Assembly: GCA_964442285.1 (NCBI GenBank)
Contig: CAYTZH010000004.1
Coordinates: 1 to 64,000 of the forward strand
Length of the DNA: 64,000 nucleotides
Direction: 5' to 3'
Origin: CAYTZH01 sp964442285
GTDB taxonomy: Bacteria; Myxococcota_A; UBA9160; JAFDET01
Below the pieces are notes generated by a model that did not search any database, had not been told where the DNA came from, and worked only from the letters and a program-made list of their open reading frames with translations. The first letter of the stretch is position 1. Each line of letters starts with the position of its first letter. Both the position numbers and the translations under genes were made by a program. Below, piece after piece: positions 44,290 to 53,655 of this stretch.

Positions 44290-46839
44290 GTGCGCGACGC
44301 GGTGGGGTCGACAACGGGAGCTTCGTGTCTCTCGGACGCTGCGGGTGGATGGAGAGCGGATGCTGCGGGTGGATGGAGAGCGGCGCTGGGTGCGCTCGGC
44401 GCGGGCCTGCTCCTGGCCCTGGCCTCCGGATGCACATCGGACGCGGAGGAGGCCCGCCGCTATCTGGCCGAGGCGAAGGAGAAGCGCGAGGCCGGGGAGC
44501 CCGATCAGGCCCTGATCCTGCTCCGGGCCGCCCTGAAGCTCGAGCCGGCGAACGCGGAGACGAACTTCGAGATCGCCGAGGTCCAGCTGGACCTCGGGCG
44601 ACCCGGAGACGCCAGCTTCTTCTACGGCGAGGCCTTCCGGCTCGACCCCGACCTGGTGGAGGCCGCCGTGGCCCAGGCGCCGCTGCTCTACGCCAGCGAC
44701 CGCACGCTGGCCCGGGAGCTCATCGACGACCTGCTCGGCCGCCACCCCGACCACCACATGGCCCATCTCCGCAGTGCCGAGCTCTCGCTCCTCGAAGGCG
44801 ACAGCGAGGCCGCCCTCCTCGCGGCGCTGACGTCGGCCGAGCTGGCGCCCGACGCGCCCGAGAGCCACCGCCTCGTGGGCCAGGTCCACCAGACCCGGCT
44901 CCGGGAGCTGCGACATCGGGGCGAGCCCGTGGAGGACGCCCTGTTCCAGTCGGCGTTGGAGGCCTTCCAGCGCGCCGCCGCGCTGGACGAGACCTGGTAC
45001 CACTGGAGCGACATCGCCCGGGTGTACGGAAACTGGCCGGGGCACGACGAGGAGGCCCGGGAGGCCTGGCGCCGAGCCTTCGCCGCCTCCCGGGACGCGG
45101 ACGAGACGACGCGGGAGGAGGGCGGACGCTCCGTCGCCGTCTCCGCGTTCCGCTGGGCCACGGCCCGGGGCGACCGCGCCTTCGGCCGCTGGGCCCTGGA
45201 GCGTCGGCTGGAGGTGGATCCCGGGCAGGTCGGCGCGTGGCGGCAGCTCGCCGCGGTCGCCGAGGCCGAGGCCGAGGGCGGGAGCGAGGCGGTCTGGAAG
45301 CGCGCCCTCGCCGAGCGGGCCTCGGACCCGCGCATCCACGTGGCCTACGCCAATCACCTCGGCCGGACCTCCGGCGCCGAGCAGGCCCTGGGCTATCTCG
45401 AGTCGCTGCCGCCCGAGCTGGCGCGCTCTCCCGAGGTCGCGCTGGTGTTCGTGAAGTCCTACGCGATCCAGGGGCGTCTCGAGGAGGCGCGCGCGGTGGT
45501 GTCGCGGATGCGGGCCGCGCTCCCGGAGGATCCCCTCACCACCCTCGCCGCGGCTCGGCTGGCGCTGGCGGAGGGACGCCACCAGGAGGCCGCCCTCGCG
45601 CTCGGCGGCATCGCCGACGGCATGGAGCGCGCGGACGCGTTCGTCCTGCTGGCCCAGGCGGAGCTGGCGAGCGGCCAGCCGCGCAAGGCGCTGGCCGCCG
45701 TCAATCGCGCGCTCGAGCTGGAGCAGGGGCCGGAACCCCGGCAGCTCTACCGGCTGCGCCACCGGACCCAGGCCGCCATCGGCGACTGGGAGGGGCTGGC
45801 CTCGAGCCTGCTCGCCATGCGCAACGAGGGTGTGCCGATCGGGCTCGTGGAATCGCTCCAGCTCATCCGCGCGCGCTACGAGCTGGGCCAGCCCGAGCGG
45901 GCCCGGAGGATCCTCGAGCGCCTGCTCGCCATGGAGCCGCCCCCGTATGCCGCCGTGGTCGTCTTCGCGGAGCGCGAGGGCCGGCGGCAGCCCGAGCGGG
46001 CCCGCGCCCTGCTGGAGGCCGCGATCGAACGGGGCGGCCCCGGACATCGCGTCGTCGGGGAGCTCGCCCAGCTCACCCTCGCGCAGGGCGAGCCCGAGGC
46101 GGCCCTGGCCCAGCTGGACCGGGCCGGCCCGCTGGAGACGCTCAGCCCGGCCCTCCGTCTCCTGCGTGGGCGGGCGCTGCTCGCCCTGGGCCGCTGGGAC
46201 GAGGCCGAGAGCGAGGCGCGGGCGGTGCTCGAGGCCACCGACGGCGCCGCCGCCGCACGGATGCTCGCCCAGATCCTGCGGGCCAGCGATCGACCCGGGG
46301 AGGCCATCACCACCCTCGAGCGCCAGCGGAGCGCCCGCGCGCTCTCGGGACGCAATCTCTGGCTGCTGGGCCGGATGTACCTGGAGGAGGGGAACCTCGA
46401 CCAGGCGCGGATCGTGCTCGAGGAGGCCGTGGGCGCCGCCCCCAATCTCCACGTCGCCCACAACGACCTCGCCTTCGTGCTGGCCGAGACCGGGGGCGAT
46501 CTCGAACGCGCCCTCTCCCTGGCGAGCCGGGCCCGCTCGGCGCTGCCCGAGAGCGCCGCGGTGGCCGACACCCTGGGCTGGGTGTACTACCGCCGCGGCC
46601 TGACCGAGCTCGCCGGCGACGAGTTCCGCCGCGCCCTGGAGCTGGCCGACGAGGGCGCGGACGACGCGCTCCGCGCCGAGATCCACTACCACCTGGGTCT
46701 TGCCCTGCGCGACCAGGGCCAGGATCGCGAGGCGCTTCAGTCCATCGAGCGGGCCCTGGAGCTCCACCCCGACCACGCGCAGGCCCAGGACGTGCGCCGC
46801 ACCCTGGCGGGCGCGGGTCGCGCCGGGGCGGGAGGCTGA
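44290..46839 (+). CDS. large TPR-repeat lipoprotein 1 (PrsT-like)
   Basis: This 849-aa protein is almost entirely tetratricopeptide repeats after a lipoprotein signal ending LLLALASGC (Cys48). GTG 44290 is chosen because GGGAGG lies seven bases upstream. The long N-terminal region before the hydrophobic core contains a duplicated DAAGGWRA octapeptide from a 24-bp repeat. TPR-like helical pairs are continuous from AEEARRYLAEAKEKREAGEPDQALILLRAALKLEPANAE to the C-terminus, where NDLAFVLAETGGDLERALSLA and ADTLGWVYYRRGLTELA are typical. The size, lipidation and PEP-CTERM neighbours match the PrsT family linked to exosortase/EPS systems. A scaffolding role in polysaccharide export is inferred. Confidence 0.8.
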   Translation: MRDAVGSTTGASCLSDAAGGWRADAAGGWRAALGALGAGLLLALASGCTSDAEEARRYLAEAKEKREAGEPDQALILLRAALKLEPANAETNFEIAEVQLDLGRPGDASFFYGEAFRLDPDLVEAAVAQAPLLYASDRTLARELIDDLLGRHPDHHMAHLRSAELSLLEGDSEAALLAALTSAELAPDAPESHRLVGQVHQTRLRELRHRGEPVEDALFQSALEAFQRAAALDETWYHWSDIARVYGNWPGHDEEAREAWRRAFAASRDADETTREEGGRSVAVSAFRWATARGDRAFGRWALERRLEVDPGQVGAWRQLAAVAEAEAEGGSEAVWKRALAERASDPRIHVAYANHLGRTSGAEQALGYLESLPPELARSPEVALVFVKSYAIQGRLEEARAVVSRMRAALPEDPLTTLAAARLALAEGRHQEAALALGGIADGMERADAFVLLAQAELASGQPRKALAAVNRALELEQGPEPRQLYRLRHRTQAAIGDWEGLASSLLAMRNEGVPIGLVESLQLIRARYELGQPERARRILERLLAMEPPPYAAVVVFAEREGRRQPERARALLEAAIERGGPGHRVVGELAQLTLAQGEPEAALAQLDRAGPLETLSPALRLLRGRALLALGRWDEAESEARAVLEATDGAAAARMLAQILRASDRPGEAITTLERQRSARALSGRNLWLLGRMYLEEGNLDQARIVLEEAVGAAPNLHVAHNDLAFVLAETGGDLERALSLASRARSALPESAAVADTLGWVYYRRGLTELAGDEFRRALELADEGADDALRAEIHYHLGLALRDQGQDREALQSIERALELHPDHAQAQDVRRTLAGAGRAGAGG
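44335..44382. repeat. 24-bp tandem repeat inside TPR lipoprotein 1
   Basis: Two 24-bp units (44335-44358 and 44359-44382) differ at a single base and encode DAAGGWRA twice just before the signal-peptide hydrophobic core. Confidence 0.85.
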
Positions 46840-46845
46840 CCTCCG

Positions 46846-48582
46846 CTAGGGGGGCGACGCCGGGCCCGCCCGCGTCGCGTTCGGGTCCGAGGCGGGCGGC
46901 GCGCTCCCCATCCACCAGGTCGCCGCGAAGGCCAGGAGCACGGCGCCGAGGCTCGAACCGGCGAAGGTCGGCTCGCTCTCGCCGAGGCCGAGCGCGAGGA
47001 GCCGGGAGGCGAGGGCGAGTCCCAGCAGGCCCACCCCGACCCCCGGATGCACCGGCCAGAGGAAGGCCAGGGCCAGGAGCACGGCCAGGTAGTAGCCGGA
47101 GAGGTCTCCGGCGATGGGGATGGCCCCGATTCCGAGGGTCGCCGCCACCCAGTCCGGCTGCCGGCCCACCGCCCGCCACAGCAGGACCCCGAAGACGAGG
47201 ACCAGCCCGATCGTGATGGGACGGCGCTGCTGGACGGCCTCCAGGCGGGCGATTCGCCAGGGACGCAACGGGTCCTCGGCGCTCCCCACCCCGACGGCCT
47301 CGATGCGGCGCGCCGGGTCGTAGACCAGGGCCGCGCGCAGGCCCATGTGGTTCCAGGCGGGGGTGGCGACCAGCCGGCGGCTGTTCTCGGCGAAGTCCCG
47401 CCAGACCGCTGCGCCGCCGGCGGTCCAGATCGAGAGCGGAACGACCAGGGCCAGGGCCAGCAGGGAGCCCGCTGCGAACCGCCCGTGGCCCGGCGGGATT
47501 CCCAGACGACGACGCCTCCACAAGACGGTGAGGGTGCGGAGCGCGACGGCTCCGATCGCCACGGCCGGGAAGACCCGCAGGAGCGCGGCGGTGGTCATCA
47601 GGAACCCGGCACCCGCGTGGCGACCGCGGCGCAGGAGCACCACCCCGATCAGCAGCGCGGCCAGCCAGTCCTGACGCAGGAAGGCACCCCCGGTCCAGCC
47701 GAAGCGGGCGAAGTGGTTGGTCCCGAAGAAGACCAGGGCGATGCACAGGACCCGCCAGCCGAAGCCCCAGGCGATGGCCCCGAACGCGACGGCGAGGAGC
47801 GCCGGATCGAGGAGCGACAGGACGGGGACGGCCCGGGCGGGAGCCAGCTGGGACAGCGTCGTGCCGAGGATGCCCCAGGCCGGCGTCGGGTTGTAGCCGT
47901 GGTCCATCTGGAACTGTCGCCAGCGCCAGGGCGGTCGCCGGGCCCGGAACCAGGCGACGTCCGCCTTGAAGGCGGTCCAGCGTTCGTCCTCGAAGTGGCG
48001 CTTGCAGCGCTCGGGAATGGCGACCAGATCGCTGGCCCGCCGCAGCCGGTTGGTCTCGAGGTCCCGCAGGCGCCGTCGGCGGAGGTCGCCCGCGGCCCCG
48101 TCCTCCAGGTCGGCGACCGCCGTGCACAGGTAGAGGCGGTCGTAGCCGAGCTCGTCGAAATACTTGGCGCCGAGGTAGTAGTGGTAGAACTCGGAGTCGT
48201 GGACTCTCGAGCCGTCGCTGTGGAAGGCGCCGAGGTTCCACCAGAGCAGCCCGCCCACGACCCCCAGCCCGGCGAGGGCCGCGTCGCGGGTGCGGCGCAG
48301 GCGCTCGTCGCGTCCCCGCCGCTGCAGCCAGGCCCCCCAGCCCAGCAGCGCGACCGCCGAGCCCGCCACGCCGATCTTGAGCCCGACCCACGGCTCCGTG
48401 GCCCGGGCGGCGGGTGCGCGGCGCTTTCCCGCGGGCGCGGCAGCGGGCGCGGCGCCGCCTGCGTCGCCGGGCTCGGCGCCGCCTGCGTCGCCGGGCGCGG
48501 CGCCGCTCATGGCGCAGGCCAGTCCGAGGGACGCTGCACACAGCCAACGGCGCGTGCGGAGGCGGACGCCGGGAATCGTCAA
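46846..48582 (-). CDS. polytopic membrane protein, probable GT-C/GT87-like glycosyltransferase
   Basis: This 578-aa protein is read from TTG 48582, which overlaps the upstream stop as TTGA and gives a good signal sequence (RLRTRRWLCAASLGLACA). A Gly/Ala/Pro linker made of repeated GDAGGAxP units follows, then about ten hydrophobic helices. A long lumenal loop after the second helix contains DSEFYHYYLGAKYFDELGYDRLY, an acidic/aromatic pattern like the catalytic first loop of GT-C enzymes that use polyprenyl-phosphate sugars. An ATG at 48510 is an alternative start. It follows the TMTC-like gene and faces TPR lipoprotein 1. Donor and acceptor are unknown. Confidence 0.65.
   Translation of the reverse strand: MTIPGVRLRTRRWLCAASLGLACAMSGAAPGDAGGAEPGDAGGAAPAAAPAGKRRAPAARATEPWVGLKIGVAGSAVALLGWGAWLQRRGRDERLRRTRDAALAGLGVVGGLLWWNLGAFHSDGSRVHDSEFYHYYLGAKYFDELGYDRLYLCTAVADLEDGAAGDLRRRRLRDLETNRLRRASDLVAIPERCKRHFEDERWTAFKADVAWFRARRPPWRWRQFQMDHGYNPTPAWGILGTTLSQLAPARAVPVLSLLDPALLAVAFGAIAWGFGWRVLCIALVFFGTNHFARFGWTGGAFLRQDWLAALLIGVVLLRRGRHAGAGFLMTTAALLRVFPAVAIGAVALRTLTVLWRRRRLGIPPGHGRFAAGSLLALALVVPLSIWTAGGAAVWRDFAENSRRLVATPAWNHMGLRAALVYDPARRIEAVGVGSAEDPLRPWRIARLEAVQQRRPITIGLVLVFGVLLWRAVGRQPDWVAATLGIGAIPIAGDLSGYYLAVLLALAFLWPVHPGVGVGLLGLALASRLLALGLGESEPTFAGSSLGAVLLAFAATWWMGSAPPASDPNATRAGPASPP
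48451..48498. repeat. 24-bp tandem repeat in 5' part of polytopic membrane protein gene
   Basis: Two 24-bp units (48451-48474 and 48475-48498) plus a partial third encode GDAGGAEP and GDAGGAAP on the minus strand, forming the flexible linker after the signal peptide. Confidence 0.8.
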
Positions 48583-50240
48583 CCCTCGTCCCGGCGCTCG
48601 CCGTCCGGGCCGCGCAGCTGCCGCAGCACGGGGTGGATCGTGGGCGCCAACGGCCCCTCCCGCTCCAGGGCCCGCTCGTAGGCGTCGATCGCGCGCTCGC
48701 GCTGCCCGGCGGCCCAGTAGGCCCGGCCCAGGGACACCAGCTCCATCTGGCTCGGGTGCTCGCGCTGCTCGATCCGCGCCACGGTGCGTTCGGCCAGATC
48801 GCGAACGACCGCACGGAAGGCGGGATGGTCGCGCACCGGGGCGAGACTCGGGCTGGCGAGCAGCGCATACAGGTTCGTGTAGCCGAGCTCCATGGCGCGG
48901 GCGTAGCTGCGCGCGGCGCCGACCGCGTCTCCCTCCTGGGCGGCGCGGAAGCCGCGCAGGAGGTGCGCCTGCAGCCCGTCGGGATAGCGCAGGGCGGCAT
49001 CGACCATCATGGTCAGCTCGGTGCGGAAGACCGGCGCCCGACCGTGGCTCCGGACGGCCAGGACGACGAGCAGGGACACGGCCGCTACTCCGACTGCCGC
49101 GTACACGAGCTCGCGTTGGACGGAGAGCCGCGCGACCAGCCGGCTCGCCGGCCCGCGCAGTGCGAGGAGCGTCCCCCCGATGAGGCCGGGGAGGATCGGG
49201 TACAGGTAGCGGTCGCCCATGGGGTAGAGAAACGGAAAGACCTGGGACACCGGGGCGAACGAGGCGGCGGCCAGGATCCAGAACACCGCCTCGGGATCCC
49301 GGCGGCGCAGGGTCGCGGCCGTGCGCCACCCGAGGAGCGCGAGCGCCCCGAGGCCGGCGAGCCACCAGGGATCCCCCCACGAGAGTGCGGGCGGGGGCTG
49401 ATGGAAGGTCGAGAGTCCCCAGGTGGTGCAGACCATCGCCAGGTAGCGCATCGCCACCGCCACGACCGTGCGCGCGTGCGCGCCTGCGTCGGGGTAGGCC
49501 GGCGCATGGGGGTTGGCCTGCACCCCGTAGGCCTGGAGCTCGAGGATCGCCACCCCGAGCCCGATCGCGGTCCACGCGGCCAGCGGGCCCCAGGCATGCG
49601 AACCCTCCCGCCCGCGGACCCAGAGCTGCGCGGCGGCCACCGGCAGGGCGAACAGGGCGGTGATCTTGGTCAGCAGCGCGAGCGCGAACAACCCCGTGGC
49701 CAGGAAGGGCCGCCGTTCCAGCAGGAGCAGCGCGCCGAGGGCGAGGGCCAGGGCGACGATCGTCTTGAGCTGGAAGATCCAGGCCACGGTCTCCGCGTTG
49801 GCCGGGTGCACGAGGAAGACGGCGCCGCCGAAGAGGGCGGCCACGGGGGAGAGCCCCCCCGAGCGCAGGAACGCCACCAGGACCAGGGAGGCTGCGGCGT
49901 GGGCGAGGGCGTTCACCACGTGCCAGCCCGACATGGCGTCCGGCCCGAAGGCTGCGTACTCCACCGCGTGGAGCAGCAGGTGGACCGGCGCGTAGTTGGC
50001 GGTGTAGGCGGTGGGCTCCCCCCAGGGGTCCAGGATCCCCAGCAGGTTCTCCCACGAGAGCTCGTGGACGTAGGCGTTCTGGACGATGTAGCTCTGGTCG
50101 TCGGCCAGGAACTGGCCCTGGAAGGCCGGGGCGGCCTGCCACAGGGCAGCCCCGACGAAGACGACGGCGAGGGCCAGCGCCGTCGGGATCGGATGGCGGC
50201 TCTCCCAGGATGCCCTGCGCGCTGCCGGCGGTCGCTGCAT
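48579..50240 (-). CDS. TMTC-like polytopic protein with C-terminal TPR segment
   Basis: This 553-aa protein has about ten hydrophobic helices. The first extracytoplasmic loop carries the Asp-Asp motif of GT-C transferases (QGQFLADDQSYIVQN). The loop region with NYAPVHLLLHAVEY and FLVHPANAETVAWIFQLKTI is characteristic of TMTC/PMT-related proteins. The soluble tail (residues ~430-553) holds TPR-like helices (ELVSLGRAYWAAGQRERAIDAYERALE). Such proteins transfer sugars to proteins on the periplasmic face. Its stop overlaps the TTG start of the next membrane protein. PEP-CTERM proteins are plausible substrates, which is inference from location. Confidence 0.78.
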   Translation of the reverse strand: MQRPPAARRASWESRHPIPTALALAVVFVGAALWQAAPAFQGQFLADDQSYIVQNAYVHELSWENLLGILDPWGEPTAYTANYAPVHLLLHAVEYAAFGPDAMSGWHVVNALAHAAASLVLVAFLRSGGLSPVAALFGGAVFLVHPANAETVAWIFQLKTIVALALALGALLLLERRPFLATGLFALALLTKITALFALPVAAAQLWVRGREGSHAWGPLAAWTAIGLGVAILELQAYGVQANPHAPAYPDAGAHARTVVAVAMRYLAMVCTTWGLSTFHQPPPALSWGDPWWLAGLGALALLGWRTAATLRRRDPEAVFWILAAASFAPVSQVFPFLYPMGDRYLYPILPGLIGGTLLALRGPASRLVARLSVQRELVYAAVGVAAVSLLVVLAVRSHGRAPVFRTELTMMVDAALRYPDGLQAHLLRGFRAAQEGDAVGAARSYARAMELGYTNLYALLASPSLAPVRDHPAFRAVVRDLAERTVARIEQREHPSQMELVSLGRAYWAAGQRERAIDAYERALEREGPLAPTIHPVLRQLRGPDGERRDEG

Positions 50241-50359
50241 GGCCGGGCTGTCCGCCTCCGTGCTGCCGGCCTGCTGCCGGTCGAGCCGCCGGGCCGGGGG
50301 AGCTCGGGCGGCGGGCTCCGGAAACCCTCGGTCCTGCGTTCGAAATGGCCCCGCCGCGT

Positions 50360-50365
50360 TATACT
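50360..50365 (+). promoter_or_regulatory. -10-like TATACT upstream of TPR lipoprotein 2
   Basis: TATACT stands alone in GC-rich sequence 28 bases before the GTG start. No convincing -35 hexamer is present at normal spacing. A GGAGG ribosome site lies between it and the start. Confidence 0.4.
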
Positions 50366-50393
50366 AACCGGTTCTCCAGATCGGAGGTCCCGC

Positions 50394-52874
50394 GTGCCCA
50401 GATCCGCTGTCCCGTCCCTCCACCTGTCGGCTCGAAGCCTCCACCTGTCGGCTCGAAGGGGTGGATTCCACATCGCTTCGTGGCTCGTCCTGATCGCCGT
50501 CGGCCTCGGGTCGGTCGCCTGCCAGCAGAGCCTCGACCAGCGTCTCGAGGAGGCGCGTGCCCTGCACGAGCTCGGCGCCTGGGAGGAGTCGGAGGCGGAG
50601 CTCCGCGGTATCCTCGAACAGAGTCCGGACCACGCAGAGGCCAACTACCTCCTCGGGGTGGCCCAGCTGCGCCAGGGACAGCCGTCTCTGGCCATCTGGC
50701 CGCTCCAGATGGCCCAGCGGGATCCCGCGCTGGCCGTGGACGCCAGCATCCAACTGGCGGGCGCCTACCTCCAGCTCGAGCAGCTGGCGGTCGCCCTCCA
50801 GGCGGTGGACCAGGCCCTGGCCGCCGATCCCGAGGATCTCCAGCAGCGCCTCCTCGCGCTGCGCATCCGCTCCCAGATCCACATGCAGCGAGAGGAGCAC
50901 GCGCTGGCCGTGGCCGACACCGAGCGCCTGGTCGAGCTCCTGCCCGAGGATCCCGTGGCCCTGGCCCTGTGGGCGAATGCCCTGGTGGCCGCGGGGCGGC
51001 CGGAGGAGGCCACGGGGGCCCTGCGCTCCGTCTGGACCATGGACCCGGAGAGGACCCCGCCCACCGCGCTCGCGAACGCGGGCATGGGGCTGGTGCGCCT
51101 CTACGCCGACGAGCTCGAAGACCCGGACGCCGCCACCGAGCAGCTGGAGGCGGTGCTCGAGCGATACCCCGCCGATGTCTCGGTGGTGCAGTTCGCCGTG
51201 GCGTACTTCGAGGAGCGGGACGACCGGGAGCGGACCCGCCGGATCCTGGACACCGCCCTGGGGCAGGCGCCCGCCGAGCTCGCCCTGCGTTCCACGGCCG
51301 CCGCGCGGCACGCGGAGTGGGGGGAGGTCGAGGCAGGCGCCCGGATCATGCAGGAGGGTGCCGAGCTGCTGGATACCGCGGCAGCCTGGCTCGCCGTCGA
51401 GCGCTACCACCGCCAGCACGGCGAGCCGGCCCAGGCCCTCGCGGCGCTCGAACGCACGATCGCGCTGGTCCCCGAGCCCACCCACGGCCTGCTGTTCGAG
51501 CACGGCGACCTGCTGGTCGCCACCGGCCAGCTCGACCGGGCCGAGGCGGTCGCGGCAGAGCTGGCAGACACGGTCTACGCCAAGATCCTCCGCGGCAGCA
51601 TCGCCTTCGAGCGAGGGCAGTACGAGCAGGCCCGTGCGTATCTCGACGCCGGGCTGCGCCGCTGGCCCAACAACGTGGGCGGGCGCCAGCTGGCCGGGCG
51701 GACCGCCTACCTCCTCGGCGACGTGGAGGGCGCGATCGCGAACTTCCGGGAGGCGATCCGCGCCACGGGCGGAGCGAGCGAGGCGGCCCTCGACCTGTCG
51801 CGCCTCCATTTCGATCGCGGCGAGTACGACCTGGCCGCCGAGTTCGCCGGCCACGCACACCGCGCCTTCAGCGCCGCAGGCGCAGACGAGGCGCTGGCGC
51901 GGGAGGGCCTGACGCTGATCCTCCGCGCCCGGGTCCGACAGGGGAACGTGAGAGAGGCCCGCGCGCTGGCAGCCCGGCTCGCGGCCCTCGAGGGCGGTCG
52001 GGTCCCGGCCAACCTGGAGCTCGCGGCGCTGATGGCGGAGCGCTCGGGCCCGGACGCAGCGGCGAACGCGCTCTCCGAGCTGGAGCTCGACCCGACGGAC
52101 CCCGTGGAGCTCGGCGCGCTGCGCGCCCTCTGCCAGTACCTGGTCGACGCGGACCGCGCCGAGGAGGCGCTGAGCCGGGTGGAGGCGGAGCTGGAGGCCC
52201 ATCCCGAGACGGCCGCCCTTCACGACGTCGCGGGTCGCGTCCTGTTCCACGTCGGACGCGCCCACGAGGCCGGCCTGGCCTTCGAGCGGGCCCGCGCGCT
52301 GGATCCCGAGCTCGGCGCGCCCCTCGAGGGCCTGGCGCGACTGGCCCTGGCGGCGGGGGATGGCCCGGCGGCCCGCGATCTCCTGGACCGCGCCGCGCAG
52401 GTCGAGCCGGCGGACCCGCGGCATCCCTACGCCGCGGGACAGATCGCCCTGGCCCAGGGCGACCTGGCGGGGGCGGAGCAGCGCTACCGCGAGGCGCTCG
52501 CGCGCGACCCGGCCCATCTGCTGGCCAGCAACGACCTGGCCTGGGTCCTGGCCGAGCGCGGCGAGGCGCTGGACGAGGCCCTGCGCTTCGCGCGGCGCGC
52601 CGCGGCGGGCAGCCCCACGGCCAACATGCTGGACACCCTGGGCTTCGTGCAGCTGCGCCGGGGCGACGCCGCGGCCGCGGCGGAGACCCTGGAGAAGGCT
52701 CACGCCCTCGACGAGGCGTCTCCCTCGATCGCCTTCCGGCTCGGCGTCGCCCTCGCCCAGGCCGGAGACCAGAGCCGGGCGCGGCGGGTCCTGGAGCAGG
52801 CGCTCGCCTCGGGCGGGACCTTCCCGGAGGCCGAGCAGGCGCGCGAGCAGCTCTCGCGCCTCGAGGGCTCCTGA
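50394..52874 (+). CDS. large TPR-repeat lipoprotein 2 (PrsT-like)
   Basis: This 826-aa protein starts at GTG 50394 after GGAGG. A duplicated SLHLSAR heptapeptide precedes the hydrophobic core, and the lipobox is GLGSVAC. The remainder is TPR helical repeats (LEEARALHELGAWEESEAELRGILEQSPDHAEANYLLG onwards). The C-terminal pair NDLAWVLAERGEALDEALRFA/ NMLDTLGFVQLRRGDAAAAAETL is also present in TPR lipoprotein 1 and in the TPR tail of the sulfatase-like lipoprotein, showing shared ancestry. Predicted periplasmic outer-membrane lipoprotein scaffold for EPS or PEP-CTERM export; the role is inferred. Confidence 0.82.
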   Translation: MPRSAVPSLHLSARSLHLSARRGGFHIASWLVLIAVGLGSVACQQSLDQRLEEARALHELGAWEESEAELRGILEQSPDHAEANYLLGVAQLRQGQPSLAIWPLQMAQRDPALAVDASIQLAGAYLQLEQLAVALQAVDQALAADPEDLQQRLLALRIRSQIHMQREEHALAVADTERLVELLPEDPVALALWANALVAAGRPEEATGALRSVWTMDPERTPPTALANAGMGLVRLYADELEDPDAATEQLEAVLERYPADVSVVQFAVAYFEERDDRERTRRILDTALGQAPAELALRSTAAARHAEWGEVEAGARIMQEGAELLDTAAAWLAVERYHRQHGEPAQALAALERTIALVPEPTHGLLFEHGDLLVATGQLDRAEAVAAELADTVYAKILRGSIAFERGQYEQARAYLDAGLRRWPNNVGGRQLAGRTAYLLGDVEGAIANFREAIRATGGASEAALDLSRLHFDRGEYDLAAEFAGHAHRAFSAAGADEALAREGLTLILRARVRQGNVREARALAARLAALEGGRVPANLELAALMAERSGPDAAANALSELELDPTDPVELGALRALCQYLVDADRAEEALSRVEAELEAHPETAALHDVAGRVLFHVGRAHEAGLAFERARALDPELGAPLEGLARLALAAGDGPAARDLLDRAAQVEPADPRHPYAAGQIALAQGDLAGAEQRYREALARDPAHLLASNDLAWVLAERGEALDEALRFARRAAAGSPTANMLDTLGFVQLRRGDAAAAAETLEKAHALDEASPSIAFRLGVALAQAGDQSRARRVLEQALASGGTFPEAEQAREQLSRLEGS
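50417..50458. repeat. 21-bp perfect tandem repeat inside TPR lipoprotein 2
   Basis: Two identical 21-bp units (50417-50437 and 50438-50458) encode SLHLSAR twice immediately before the signal sequence, keeping the frame. Confidence 0.9.
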
Positions 52875-52895
52875 TCCCGAAAGCCCCGGAGCCCG

Positions 52896-53648
52896 TCAGT
52901 CGGGGCGGCGGGCCACGGCGATCAGGCTGTGGCCCGCGGGGAAGCCGAAGCGCGCCAGCCAGAAACGCTCGGCGCCCAGCACGGCGCAGAGCGCATCGGC
53001 GAGCCTTCGGGGCATGGGCACCGTGAGATTGGTGGCGTCCGGCCGCGACGGCCCGAACCAGCGCTCGCGCAGCTGCTGCAGCAGCAGGGCCGGGACGATC
53101 GCCGGAAACAGCAGGCTGTTGAAGTAGGTGAGGCGGACCGGCTCGAGGCCGGCGCCCTCCAGGCTGCGGCGCAGCCGGCGCCGCGTATAGCGCCGGCGGT
53201 GGTGGGCCACCTGGTCGTTGTTGGTCCACAGGAACTCGTACGCCGGCACCGAGACGAAGACCAGTCCCTCGGGTCGCACGATGCGCCGCACCTCCCGCAG
53301 CGCCTCCGCCTCCGCCTCGATGTGCTCCAGGGTGTCGAAGAGGCAGACCAGGTCGAGGCTGGCGTCGGCCAGCGGGATGCCCAGGGCGCTGCCGCGTAGG
53401 ACGGGAACCGCGGCGCGCTCCCGGGCGAGGCCCGCCAGCGCCCGGGAGGGCTCGATGCCCACCACCTGGCCGTAGCGGCCGAGGCGGCGGAGCAGGTTGC
53501 CCGCACCGCACCCGAGGTCGAGCACGCGCCAGCGGGAACCCGCCGGCACCAGGCGGTCCAGGAGGTGGAGGAAGATGCGGCGCCGGGCCCGGAACCACCA
53601 GTGGTCCTCCTCGAGCTCGACGAACTGCTGGTAGCCGGCCTCGTCCAT
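52896..53648 (-). CDS. class I SAM-dependent methyltransferase
   Basis: This 250-aa protein opens with EEDHWWFRARRRIFLHLLDR, an aromatic/basic segment typical of the WWF-type methyltransferases in glycan and lipid clusters. Motif I is VLDLGCGAGNLLRRL (residues 42-56), with VVGIEPS and DLVCLFDTLEHIEAE following. The C-terminal LTYFNSLLFPAIVPALLLQQL is hydrophobic and may touch the membrane. It is eight bases downstream of another methyltransferase, in an operon with the FAD protein. Confidence 0.85.
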   Translation of the reverse strand: MDEAGYQQFVELEEDHWWFRARRRIFLHLLDRLVPAGSRWRVLDLGCGAGNLLRRLGRYGQVVGIEPSRALAGLARERAAVPVLRGSALGIPLADASLDLVCLFDTLEHIEAEAEALREVRRIVRPEGLVFVSVPAYEFLWTNNDQVAHHRRRYTRRRLRRSLEGAGLEPVRLTYFNSLLFPAIVPALLLQQLRERWFGPSRPDATNLTVPMPRRLADALCAVLGAERFWLARFGFPAGHSLIAVARRPD

Positions 53649-53655
53649 CCCCGCG

